The notes under the pieces: generated by a model
What the model was told of the DNA's origin: nothing
Database searches by the model: none
The model's input: only the letters and a program-made list of their open reading frames with translations
Part shown: piece by piece, positions 1 through 7,360 of the stretch
How the letters are laid out: every line of letters starts with the position of its first letter
Position numbering within the stretch: position 1 is the stretch's first letter
Assembly (NCBI GenBank): GCA_003242885.1
Contig: QKMZ01000006.1
Coordinates: forward strand, 806,001-870,000
Source: Candidatus Melainabacteria bacterium
GTDB taxonomy: Bacteria > Cyanobacteriota > Vampirovibrionia > Obscuribacterales > Obscuribacteraceae
Direction: 5' to 3'
DNA length: 64,000 nucleotides
Made by a program: the position numbers and the translations under genes

Positions 1-783
1 TATGAAAATCTAGGTCTGCTTGGTCAGGGTGGAATGAGCCTTGTGTACAAAGCTAGGCACAAAATGTTGGACAAGATTGTCGCGGTGAAGGTTTTGGCAA
101 ATCACTTGAGCCATATCGAAGCTTTTTCTGCGCGATTCATTCTAGAAGCGAGAGTCGCAAGTCGCTTATCTCACCCGAACATCGCTTCTGTTTTTGACTT
201 TGGTATCACCTCTGACTCGAATGCTTTTCTTGTTATGGAATTCGCTGATGGACCATCTCTGTCTCATCACCTCGGCAATAATGGTCGCATGGAAGAAGCA
301 ACAGCGATGATGATTTTCAAACAACTAAGAGATGCGCTTGGATATGCGCATGAGCAAGGCGTTATTCACCGCGATATAAAACCTGCAAATGCGATCCTCA
401 CCAATAGCAATGGCAAGTTTCCGCAAGTCAAATTAATCGACTTTGGTCTTGCTAAGCTTTCAAAGATTGAAGATCCGAAGCTCACAATAAACGGAGAAGT
501 AATTGGCAGTCCGCTGTATATGAGCCCAGAGCAGTGCAAAGGGATGGTTGTCGACAATCGCTCGGATATTTATTCTCTGGGGTGTTTGATGCATGAGGTA
601 ATTACCGGATATCCACCATTCCGCGGCGAAACTGCTTTGGATACCTTCCGAATGCATGTGCAAGATGAGTATGAAGAACCATCCGCAAATGTTTGTTCTG
701 AACATCTGAGAGGAATACTGCGCAAGTGCTTGAGAAAACGTCCTGAGGATAGGTTCTCTAGCCTGAGCGATATTGTGCTCTAA
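1..783 (+). CDS. Ser/Thr protein kinase, 5' end outside window
   Basis: This is the C-terminal 260 residues of a eukaryote-like (Hanks-type) Ser/Thr protein kinase; the reading frame is open from base 1, so the start lies upstream of the window. The visible part opens with the glycine loop GQGGMS, then the ATP-binding lysine in AVKV, the catalytic loop HRDIKPAN, the metal-binding DFG (DFGLAK), the SPEQ activation-segment end and the conserved SDIYSLG helix. All key catalytic residues are therefore present. It ends shortly after the kinase core with no transmembrane or extra sensor domain, so any regulatory domain would have to be N-terminal and unseen. Family assignment is secure; the substrate cannot be read from the sequence. 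Confidence 0.93.
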   Translation, partial: YENLGLLGQGGMSLVYKARHKMLDKIVAVKVLANHLSHIEAFSARFILEARVASRLSHPNIASVFDFGITSDSNAFLVMEFADGPSLSHHLGNNGRMEEATAMMIFKQLRDALGYAHEQGVIHRDIKPANAILTNSNGKFPQVKLIDFGLAKLSKIEDPKLTINGEVIGSPLYMSPEQCKGMVVDNRSDIYSLGCLMHEVITGYPPFRGETALDTFRMHVQDEYEEPSANVCSEHLRGILRKCLRKRPEDRFSSLSDIVL

Positions 784-918
784 ATCCGATAAGTCTTGGT
801 GCACATTGCCTTCGAGAAATGACTTGAAATGTGTGCCCAAATTTCGCAGTTGAAAAGTATTGAGTCTTCAGGCTGGGAGTGCAATAAAGGCATTTGACAG
901 CTGTAATTAGTCCTTGTC

Positions 919-1005
919 TTGTATAGAACAAAACAGATCACCTTCACTTCTTTCCTCTTCGCGATTATCTTTTTAATCGCGCGCCCGGTAACTGCCCAGG
1001 GCTGA
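919..1005 (+). pseudogene. Signal-peptide fragment cut off from the outer-membrane protein by TGA
   Basis: Starting at a TTG, this stretch reads a basic N-terminus, a hydrophobic core (FLFAIIFLIA) and a cleavage-like end (RPVTAQG), then TGA at 1003-1005. It is in the same frame as the barrel protein beginning at 1015, only three codons later. The simplest reading is that it is the export signal of that protein, separated by a nonsense change or a base-calling error. The weak point is the start: only TTG is available and no good Shine-Dalgarno site precedes it. Confidence 0.45.
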
Positions 1006-1014
1006 GCGAGATCA

Positions 1015-2052
1015 ATGCTGGTGCCGGGGGCAGCAGGGACATCAGGGGAAATCAAACCAGGTCATGGGACGTTGTCTCTTGGCTATAGAAACGTGTATGC
1101 AAATCAATATTTTCTCAACGCTCACATTGATTCGAATGAGACAAGAGCAGAACGGCCCACGCGCCTTTGGAATACGTTAGATTTAACGGGTAACTATCAA
1201 CTTACCCGTCGTGTCAATTTGCAGGCTACGCTGCCCCTTCAATGGAATCAAGCATCATTGCTGATTCCGCTTAACGAAGGTCCATTGGCACAGAGTTTTC
1301 GTCAGCGTCTGAGTACAGCTGGAGTCGGCGATATCTTGCTGATGGAGCGAACTTGGCTGTTTGACCCTGAAAACGTGAAGAGAGGGAACGTTTCTTTTGG
1401 ACTTGGCTTAAAACTTCCAACAGGAAATTACCGTGGCAACAACAACTGGCCTGGTCTTGGCCCCGGCGTTTGGAACAACAAGCCTGCGCCTCTCACAATA
1501 TTGGTTGGCGATGGTGGCGTTGATGTTCTGGCAGAGATACTTGCATATCGCATTGTGAAGTTCCCCGTGAGGAAGACAAATCTATTTGCTGTCGGAAGTT
1601 ATTTGATAACACCACGTGGAACAACGGGTGTGCCTTCTCAAAATTTCTTGTTCGGACCTCCAATTTCGACAAGCCCTCTGACGCAGAACTCTTTAGTTAA
1701 TACGGTGCCAGATTCTTATTCTCTGCGAGCAGGCATGATTGTCCCTTCGCCATGGAAAGACAATAAGTATTTGAAACCATTTTCTGGATTAATCGCATAT
1801 CGATGGGATGGTAGTCCCCAACGAGATTTCATCGGGAGCAGCAAGGGTTTTCGTCAGCCAGGATTTTTCATGGCTGTTGAACTTGGGCTGTTCTACCAAA
1901 AGGGTCGTCATCTTGTGCAGGCAACCAGTCCAATTTCTTTTCTCAGATACGGTTCCTTTAACAGCGGTGGCGAATTGCAAAATAGCCCCGCGCCACGAAC
2001 CACTGCATTCTCTCCGGCATCACTGGCGGTGCGCTACACATATTTCTATTGA
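1015..2052 (+). CDS. Outer-membrane beta-barrel protein (transporter-like)
   Basis: A 345-residue protein rich in alternating polar and aromatic residues, Gly, Asn and Tyr, with many short strand-like segments (for example LSLGYRNVY, VNLQATLPLQW, VSFGLGLKLPTG) and a C-terminal aromatic end (VRYTYFY), as expected of an outer-membrane beta-barrel. It resembles the general class of uncharacterised transporter-like barrels; no specific substrate is visible. From ATG 1015 the protein has no signal peptide and begins directly with mature-type sequence. A good signal-peptide sequence lies just upstream in the same frame but is separated by TGA 1003-1005. The gene therefore either is broken or carries a sequencing error. 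It converges on the gene ending at 2094. Confidence 0.7.
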   Translation: MLVPGAAGTSGEIKPGHGTLSLGYRNVYANQYFLNAHIDSNETRAERPTRLWNTLDLTGNYQLTRRVNLQATLPLQWNQASLLIPLNEGPLAQSFRQRLSTAGVGDILLMERTWLFDPENVKRGNVSFGLGLKLPTGNYRGNNNWPGLGPGVWNNKPAPLTILVGDGGVDVLAEILAYRIVKFPVRKTNLFAVGSYLITPRGTTGVPSQNFLFGPPISTSPLTQNSLVNTVPDSYSLRAGMIVPSPWKDNKYLKPFSGLIAYRWDGSPQRDFIGSSKGFRQPGFFMAVELGLFYQKGRHLVQATSPISFLRYGSFNSGGELQNSPAPRTTAFSPASLAVRYTYFY

Positions 2053-2093
2053 TTACGCTCTTATTGCGTTGAACTCAACTGTTGATTTTTTCT

Positions 2094-3434
2094 CTAGAAG
2101 TATTTGATAATTCTGAAAACACGATCAACGTGATCTTGGACTTCGTCTTTTGAAGCTGTGCGTCCAAGCTGTTCTCCAGAGCTTGCACGAATGGCAGCTG
2201 CTATTTCGGATGCTTTGGTAAATGCGGCATTATTTGCGGCAGCGTCACCGGGTGCTGTTCCGATATTGGCGGCGCCAATGGTGCCGTCCGGATTTGCTGG
2301 TGTAGCCAAACGTTTGTCCAAGAGAAACGCCTGGTCCGCGGTGCCAGTAGTGGATGAAATTCGCAAGTCTCTTGAGACATTGTTGAGCGCCTGACTCAGA
2401 ATCGGCGCGACGGACGACGGTTCTACTCCAGTCTTGCGAATACTGTCCATTCCTTCGTTGAACAACCTATTCATATCTTCAGGTTTCGCGAAAGCGATTC
2501 TGTTGGCGGCCTCGACGGCCGCATTGACTACGGGAGCTCTGCCGTTTGGACCTAGCTGCCCCTTGAGTTTTGCCGCTTGTTCTTGTTCGCTGGGCAAGTT
2601 CGCCGGACGTTCTCTGGCGCCAACATCTTTGGTTGGTGCAAATAGTCCTGCACTCTCTTGAGTCGCCAGAATGTTACCAATATCGTTGCCAACTCTTCCT
2701 TGTTGGTCCTTAGGAACGTCCGAAAGAGCATTGTCTATTGCGCCTTTGACTGCTGGCGCCGCATTGAACGCTCTATTGTCCGCTGTGAAATTCTCCGGCA
2801 TTTCTACAATGCTGGCTCTGCCTACGAGCTTTTCATTGTTAGGATCGCTTTTATCAAATAGCAGACCCATTGGTGGCTGGTTGGCTGTTCGCAGGTTTGA
2901 CCCCTGATCGCTAAGCGCGACACCGATGGCTTTGTTGAACGTTTCGCGTTGCTCGGGCGGAACAGCTCTCATCGCCTCGTCGTATTTCTTCTGGCGATCG
3001 TCCGGATTTGCGTTGGTCAAGTTTCTTGCCGTATCAATTGCACTGCCATAAAACTTGTCTTGCTGCGCTGGGTCCATCGCGCTGATTGTGCTGTCTCCGA
3101 CACGCGACTTAACGGAATCAATTTCTTTGCGGCGCTCTGCACTTATGGGAGCTTCTCTATTGGTGTCTTGGGCACCGGCTGGTTGCTCAGCTTTTTGGGG
3201 CGTGCCGTCTCCTTCAACCGCAGAGTCGAAAAACTGCACATCATTGAGGATGTTTTGATTGACAAGTGTTTGACTTTCGGTCGCAAGGTCCGGTCGTTGT
3301 GGGTTGTCCACGCCAACACCCGGTACTGCTTCGGACGTGACATTTTCGCTTACAGGAACGACATCTAAAGCAAGGTCGGTGCTGTTGTCCGTAACTGCGG
3401 GCGCAGGAGTAGAAGGTGCGTCAGTGGGAGGCAC
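2094..3434 (-). CDS. Hypothetical protein, Pro/Ala/Thr-rich N-terminus
   Basis: A 446-residue protein that I do not recognise. The first 100 or so residues are low-complexity and acidic (APSTPAPAV, then many Asp, Thr and Val), followed by a helical, polar region with repeated short phrases around NAAxxAANRIA, ALSDQG and NNVSRDL. No signal peptide, membrane segment or catalytic motif is evident. The listed start is a GTG right after an in-frame stop and lacks a Shine-Dalgarno site, so the true start may be further inside. It converges with the barrel gene with only 41 bases between stops. The long open frame supports a real gene; the function is unknown. Confidence 0.6.
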   Translation of the reverse strand: MPPTDAPSTPAPAVTDNSTDLALDVVPVSENVTSEAVPGVGVDNPQRPDLATESQTLVNQNILNDVQFFDSAVEGDGTPQKAEQPAGAQDTNREAPISAERRKEIDSVKSRVGDSTISAMDPAQQDKFYGSAIDTARNLTNANPDDRQKKYDEAMRAVPPEQRETFNKAIGVALSDQGSNLRTANQPPMGLLFDKSDPNNEKLVGRASIVEMPENFTADNRAFNAAPAVKGAIDNALSDVPKDQQGRVGNDIGNILATQESAGLFAPTKDVGARERPANLPSEQEQAAKLKGQLGPNGRAPVVNAAVEAANRIAFAKPEDMNRLFNEGMDSIRKTGVEPSSVAPILSQALNNVSRDLRISSTTGTADQAFLLDKRLATPANPDGTIGAANIGTAPGDAAANNAAFTKASEIAAAIRASSGEQLGRTASKDEVQDHVDRVFRIIKYF

Positions 3435-3630
3435 TTAGAATCTTTTGAGAGAGGGGTCTGGTAATGGCATTGCGCCACCGTAAACATACCTGAGCACGCG
3501 TGATTAGATTGTGAAGTCTAAAGACCCTGACCAGGGACTCTTCTCCAGTCGTGGACAGTCTGGAATTCGCCCCTTGGACGAGGGGAATACCAGCGTTATT
3601 CATAATTTGAATTGCCGCTAAATTGAGTCT

Positions 3631-4383
3631 TTAGCTCACTGACACGCAGAGCCAATCTTCAAATTTCGTAGGGGTGCGACGAGCATTGTCTTCGGGAACA
3701 AGCGAACGTTCGTCCAGTTGCATTCCATAATAATTTGCATCAGGTCGCGCCACTATTTCGCGTTGGTCTTGTTTTGCTTCCATGTATTTCTTGACGAACT
3801 CACACAGGGGCGCGCGATCCGGACCACCAATTTCAATGGTGGCGTTGGCTGGTTTTGCTGTTGCAACTTCTGCCATGACTGCCGAAACGTCTGCGGCAGC
3901 AATTGGCTGCAATCCTCCTGTGGAGAGATGCACTTTGCCATCGCCGCCGACGCCAAAGTCTGCGATGCCACCAAGAAACTCAAAGAACTGGGTTGCTTGC
4001 ACGATTGTGTAAGGTACTTTGCCCTCTTTGATCAAATCTTCTTGGGCCTGTTTTGCTCGGAAATAACCGCTTTGCTGTAATCGTGCCGTACCAACTACTG
4101 ATAGAGCAGCGTGATGTTTGACCCCTGCATTGATCTCTGCTGCCAGAATATTTGCAGTGGATTTCTTGAAAAACTCCATGACGTCGTCATCAGCCCACGA
4201 TGGCGAATTCATAACATCTACTACAGCATCTGCACCTATGAAGGCTTCGGCTAACCCTTGTCCGGTGACTGCATTAATGCCTGTCTTGGTCGATGCCACT
4301 ACGACCTCGTGTCCTTGATTCTTCAGAATCTCGACTGTTTTGGTCCCAATCAGACCATTGCCACCGAGTACGACAATTTTCAT
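3631..4383 (-). CDS. NAD(P)-binding NmrA/atypical SDR-type oxidoreductase
   Basis: A 250-residue Rossmann-fold protein. It opens with the nucleotide-binding motif VVLGGNGLIGTKT (GxxGxxG), followed by the acidic/basic second strand VVVASTKTG that suggests NADP preference, and the SVVGTARLQQSGYFRAKQAQE segment, where Tyr-x3-Lys (YFRAK) matches the short-chain dehydrogenase active-site pair. The family (COG0702, NAD(P)H-binding) includes quinone reductases and redox sensors. A GGGAG Shine-Dalgarno lies just ahead of ATG. The gene stands alone with a perfect inverted-repeat operator 54 bases upstream, suggesting control by a small local regulator, as is common for this family. The exact substrate is unknown. 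Confidence 0.82.
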   Translation of the reverse strand: MKIVVLGGNGLIGTKTVEILKNQGHEVVVASTKTGINAVTGQGLAEAFIGADAVVDVMNSPSWADDDVMEFFKKSTANILAAEINAGVKHHAALSVVGTARLQQSGYFRAKQAQEDLIKEGKVPYTIVQATQFFEFLGGIADFGVGGDGKVHLSTGGLQPIAAADVSAVMAEVATAKPANATIEIGGPDRAPLCEFVKKYMEAKQDQREIVARPDANYYGMQLDERSLVPEDNARRTPTKFEDWLCVSVS

Positions 4384-4436
4384 GGTTAAAACTCCCGCAA
4401 AACTTTAGCCTGCACCACTCTCTGGCGCCTGACAAA

Positions 4437-4460
4437 ATTGAGGGTAATTGAACCCTCAAT
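4437..4460. promoter_or_regulatory. Perfect 9-bp inverted repeat, likely operator
   Basis: Arms ATTGAGGGT and ACCCTCAAT are exact reverse complements separated by six bases (AATTGA). The element lies 54 bases upstream of the reductase start on the minus strand, where an operator would be expected. It has no T-run and is not next to a gene end, so it is unlikely to be a terminator. The binding protein is not identifiable from the window. Confidence 0.6.
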
Positions 4461-4911
4461 GATTATGGAGAAGTCTATCCTGTATTTGCTTAAGACGAAA
4501 GTGAATCAGGACGTTCTCAACGAGAGCTACCAAAGTACGAATGTTCGTGCGCGTATAGATGGAGAAAGGAACTTTCTGCATCAACGACTTACCAACCTTT
4601 GTGACGTACCATGGGATAACGCAACTAAGGGGTGTGAAAGGCTCATCATACGCGCCATCTTGTTCGTTCGTCTGCCAACAAGTCGAAGTTTTAATTCGCT
4701 GAATTAGCAGCCTGTCGGCCTCTAATCACTCACAGCAAAAAAACGTTCTCAAGTGTGGGAACTAAAGGTATTTTGCCTGGTCTGCGCGGACAGTTGCGGA
4801 ATTGACGATGGTCTGCGAAAGCAAAGGGCTAGTTCGTAAGCAATCATGGTTCGCGTTTGTCGCGAAGCCGCTCAAGTTTCAAAAGTGTTGATAAACAAAT
4901 TAGGAGGAAGT
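4461..4911. other. Intergenic stretch without a supported gene
   Basis: About 450 bases between the operator and the BON-domain gene. The only open frames are short, without Shine-Dalgarno sites or recognisable protein features. The segment probably holds the promoter and leader of the stress-like cluster downstream. Confidence 0.5.
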
Positions 4912-5286
4912 ATGCGAAATATCGCAGTTTTAGGGTGTCTACTTGTCGCTCTAAACAGCATGGCAGTAGATGCAAAAGAAGCACCGAAGGCTGACAACAG
5001 CGCGCAAAATGTCGGTGCTGAACGCAGGGATTCAGTGACCGCTGAGAAGCAAGACAACAAAAAGAGTAATGTCGAAGTATTGGCTCAAATTCGCAAAGCA
5101 GTCGTTGACGACAATAGCCTTTCAATGAATGCAAAGAACGCCAAGATTCTTTTCAAAAATGGTCTTGTCACGTTGAAGGGACCAGTGGACAGCGATGCCG
5201 AGAAAGCACGCGTGGAAGAACTCGCGAAAAGTTGCTCCAGCGTTTCTTCTGTGAAGAACATGCTGACCGTTGCTCCCAAGAAATAG
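4912..5286 (+). CDS. Exported BON-domain protein
   Basis: A 124-residue protein starting at ATG 4912 behind a strong AGGAGG site (4902-4907); a longer open frame upstream is ignored because it would bury this site. Residues 1-20 form a signal peptide (RNIAVLGCLLVALNSMAVDA). A charged linker follows, then a C-terminal BON domain of about 65 residues with its typical pattern: KNAKILFKNGLVTLKGPV, then a helix of Glu/Ala/Lys and SVKNMLTV. BON domains bind phospholipid membranes and occur in osmotic-shock proteins such as OsmY. Together with the next two genes it forms a probable stress-response cluster. Confidence 0.82.
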   Translation: MRNIAVLGCLLVALNSMAVDAKEAPKADNSAQNVGAERRDSVTAEKQDNKKSNVEVLAQIRKAVVDDNSLSMNAKNAKILFKNGLVTLKGPVDSDAEKARVEELAKSCSSVSSVKNMLTVAPKK

Positions 5287-5362
5287 TCAGTTAGAGAGAA
5301 AGAAGACAAAAGTACGAATTCATACCGCTAGAACAATCAAAATCACATCATTGGAGAATGAA

Positions 5363-5890
5363 ATGAAACAATCAGTTTGTGGAATCGTGAAAACCAATTT
5401 GGAAGCAGAAAACCTCGTCAACGCTCTTCGCGCAAATGGTTTTGTCAATAATGAGATATCTGCGCTTTTCCCAGATCAAGAAGGATCAAAGGATTTCGCA
5501 CATAAAAACGAAACCAAAGCACCGGAAGGCACCGTTGCTGGTGCTAGTACCGGCGGTCTTGTTGGAGGTGTATTTGGTCTTTTGGCTGGTATTGGCGCAC
5601 TCGCAATTCCCGGCGTAGGACCGCTCATCGCTGCAGGTCCAATCATGGCTACCTTGAGTGGTGCTGCAGTAGGTGCTACCGTTGGCGGTATTGCAGGTGC
5701 ATTGGTCGGAATGGGAATTCCTGAGTACGAAGCAAAAATGTACGAAGGCAAAATCCGTGAAGGCAACATCCTTCTAGCTGTTCACTGCAACAACAACGAT
5801 GAGTTGAAGAGAGCAGAAGAAGTCTTCAAGCAATACAAGGTCTGCGACATCCATCGCGTAGGCGAGGCCTCCGTTAAGAAATCTGCTTAA
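5363..5890 (+). CDS. Glycine-rich general-stress-type membrane protein
   Basis: A 175-residue protein starting at ATG 5363 behind GGAG. The first 50 residues (SVCGIVKTNLEAENLVNALRANGF) resemble the N-terminal domain of general stress protein 17M and low-temperature-induced proteins. The middle (about residues 55-120) is a Gly/Ala-rich glycine-zipper-like double membrane segment (GLVGGVFGLLAGIGALAIPGVGP, GAAVGATVGGIAGALVG), and the end (MYEGKIREGNILLAVHC) is a small alpha/beta domain. The role is likely in stress tolerance at the membrane, but no activity is established. It sits 76 bases after the BON gene and is followed by a hairpin terminator at 5911. Confidence 0.75.
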   Translation: MKQSVCGIVKTNLEAENLVNALRANGFVNNEISALFPDQEGSKDFAHKNETKAPEGTVAGASTGGLVGGVFGLLAGIGALAIPGVGPLIAAGPIMATLSGAAVGATVGGIAGALVGMGIPEYEAKMYEGKIREGNILLAVHCNNNDELKRAEEVFKQYKVCDIHRVGEASVKKSA

Positions 5891-5910
5891 TTGAGAGACG
5901 ACCAGATGAG

Positions 5911-5940
5911 AGAGCTCGGAGTGATCCGGGCTCTTTCAGC
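5911..5940 (+). terminator. Hairpin after the stress membrane-protein gene
   Basis: AGAGCTCGGA and TCCGGGCTCT pair over ten positions (one G-T pair) around a GTGA tetraloop, 21 bases after the stop codon. Only a short T-rich run (TTCAGCTATTT) follows, so termination may be partial. Confidence 0.5.
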
Positions 5941-5998
5941 TATTTCAGATTCACAATAAACACTTCGATATTGAATTCGGCTTTTGGAGGAAAACTAC

Positions 5999-6313
5999 AT
6001 GACTAATAAGGAAGCAGACAAGGAAAAGAGAACAGAAAAAGGGAAGAAAGGCGAAATGTACGACGAGAAGAGAGTGACCAACGTTGAGACAAAAACGACC
6101 GCCGACGGAAACAAAATGACTTCCGAAGAAAACAAAATGACTTCCGAAGAAAACAAAATGACTGATGCGGAGAAGAAAGAAGTCCTTCAGGACCTTGATT
6201 CTGATGGGACAGTTGTAGAAGTTGCCGAGGCTATGATTGCAATCGACCCATCGATAGCAACGAAGAGAGCAGCCGACAAGCTACTGAAAGAAGCTGACGA
6301 GAGTTCGAAATAA
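5999..6313 (+). CDS. Small hydrophilic Lys/Glu-rich protein
   Basis: A 104-residue, highly charged protein starting at ATG 5999 behind GGAGG (5986-5990). It has no hydrophobic segment. Residues near 38-55 contain a short tandem repeat of NKMTSEE encoded by a 21-bp DNA repeat. The C-terminal 45 residues (EVAEAMIAIDPSIATKRAAD) form a more regular helical domain. Composition resembles desiccation- or stress-protectant proteins, and the two upstream genes are also stress-like, but no family is recognised and the role is inference. Confidence 0.65.
   Translation: MTNKEADKEKRTEKGKKGEMYDEKRVTNVETKTTADGNKMTSEENKMTSEENKMTDAEKKEVLQDLDSDGTVVEVAEAMIAIDPSIATKRAADKLLKEADESSK
6110..6162 (+). repeat. 21-bp tandem repeat, about 2.5 copies, inside the small hydrophilic gene
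   Basis: Units beginning AACAAAATGACTTCCGAAGA start at 6110 and 6131, with a partial third at 6152. The copies are nearly identical, implying recent duplication, and each unit adds seven residues without changing frame. Confidence 0.85.
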
Positions 6314-6345
6314 CTACTTTCTACAGGTCACGCGCGGAGAATAAT

Positions 6346-6474
6346 TTAGCCGCAATGCTTTTTGATTTGTTCTTCAAGTGTTTCAAGATTGGCTCCAAGC
6401 GCTTCTAGAATTTTGATTGCAAGAAGGCAAACTGGCGTCTCTGTTGTCAAGTGAAAGATTGCAACTTTCGCATA
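6346..6474 (-). pseudogene. Possible relic of a Clp N-terminal repeat
   Basis: On the minus strand a 42-codon stretch without a start codon reads a segment containing AIKILEALGANLETLEEQIK before a TAA. This resembles the end of the Clp_N (ClpA/ClpC double) repeat, where a helix xAxxILExLGxxLExL is typical. It is bounded upstream by TAG and has no ribosome-binding site. It may be a decayed fragment or chance similarity. The rest of the 377-base gap (6314-6690) shows nothing else. Confidence 0.3.
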
Positions 6475-6690
6475 CTACTGCTAGAAACATTTCTGTATTT
6501 AGGCTTTTTCATAAGTTAGCAAAACGGTGAACCTGGAGACGTTCTGCGACGAAGTCTTTCAGGCAATGCCACGTTTATTCTCATAATGGGAACATGTTCT
6601 TGCCACCATCGTCAGCAAGAGACAGTGCCACCACTTTTAGTACTATACCGAAAAGCAGTGCTATACCAAGAAGAGTCTATTTAGAAGCCT

Positions 6691-7320
6691 ATGAATTTTG
6701 ATTTTACCGTTAACCTTGTTTGGTGGATTTTGGCGAGCTGCGGTCTCGTCTCGTTTATCGAGCACCAAGTTCATCAACAGTTGATGCATAAGCAAAACTT
6801 TTTGAGTAAGAGAGATAAAGGCTTCGAGCACATTTTTAAGTCGCATGCAATTGTCCATCACGGACATTATTCCCAAACGTTTTCTGATGAGCCGGTAGCT
6901 CCTGGCGAAGATAAGGAAATTCGATTGAATGTTCACAAGGCGCCGATCAAAACTCTTCCTTTTACGATTTTGATCGCACTGATTTCATGGCAGTGGGCAA
7001 TTGTCTTCGTTGTAACCGTATGCGTGCACCACTGGGTTTGGAACAAGATCCACCTGGAGATGCACAAACCTGAAGGAAAGGAATTCAGTACCTGGTCGCC
7101 ATATCTCTTTCTAGCAAGGCACCACTATCTGCATCATGTGCACCCAAACAAAAACTTCAACGTTGTATTTCCGTTTGCTGATTATATTCTCGGGACAAAT
7201 GCTGTTGCCACTCCCAGCGAAAGGTTAGATATGCACAGGTTGGGCTTGCTGCCAATGAAGACTACGGAAGTGTTCTGTTTGCAGCGAGCTATAGCAAAGG
7301 ACGAGACACGCAAGTTTTGA
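6691..7320 (+). CDS. Fatty acid hydroxylase / sterol desaturase superfamily protein
   Basis: A 209-residue membrane protein with the His-cluster pattern of the di-iron fatty-acid hydroxylase superfamily: EHQVHQ near residue 25, HAIVHHGHYS near 53, HLEMHKP near 125 and RHHYLHHVHPNKNFNV near 149. Hydrophobic segments lie at about 6-22 and 88-118. The spacing of the histidines fits a di-iron centre at the membrane face that hydroxylates or desaturates lipid chains. The protein is close to the minimal size of the family. The actual substrate (fatty acid, sterol-like or carotenoid) cannot be told. It stands alone and converges with the histidine kinase gene. Confidence 0.8.
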   Translation: MNFDFTVNLVWWILASCGLVSFIEHQVHQQLMHKQNFLSKRDKGFEHIFKSHAIVHHGHYSQTFSDEPVAPGEDKEIRLNVHKAPIKTLPFTILIALISWQWAIVFVVTVCVHHWVWNKIHLEMHKPEGKEFSTWSPYLFLARHHYLHHVHPNKNFNVVFPFADYILGTNAVATPSERLDMHRLGLLPMKTTEVFCLQRAIAKDETRKF

Positions 7321-7360
7321 ACCTGATAAGCAGAGCTGTGTCTTTCGATTCCGATTTTCT

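Noticed and set aside
919..1015. Selenocysteine or reassigned TGA in the barrel gene
   Set aside because: No SECIS-like element was recognised and other genes in the window use TGA as an ordinary stop; nonsense change or sequence error is simpler.
2069..2093. Terminator between the convergent barrel and hypothetical genes
   Set aside because: The T-run is present but the only stem before it is four base pairs with a tight loop, too weak to call.
3421..3603. 60-codon minus-strand frame as the true N-terminus of the 2094-3434 gene
   Set aside because: Different frame, unlike composition and no ribosome site; there is not enough evidence for a frameshift here.
4437..4460. SoxR-type binding site
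   Set aside because: SoxR boxes have CCTCAAG...CTTGAGG order; here the arms are in the opposite order (TTGAGG...CCTCAA), so the resemblance is superficial.
4438..4707. 89-codon plus-strand open frame starting inside the operator
   Set aside because: Non-ATG start within the inverted repeat, no ribosome-binding site, no recognisable protein features.
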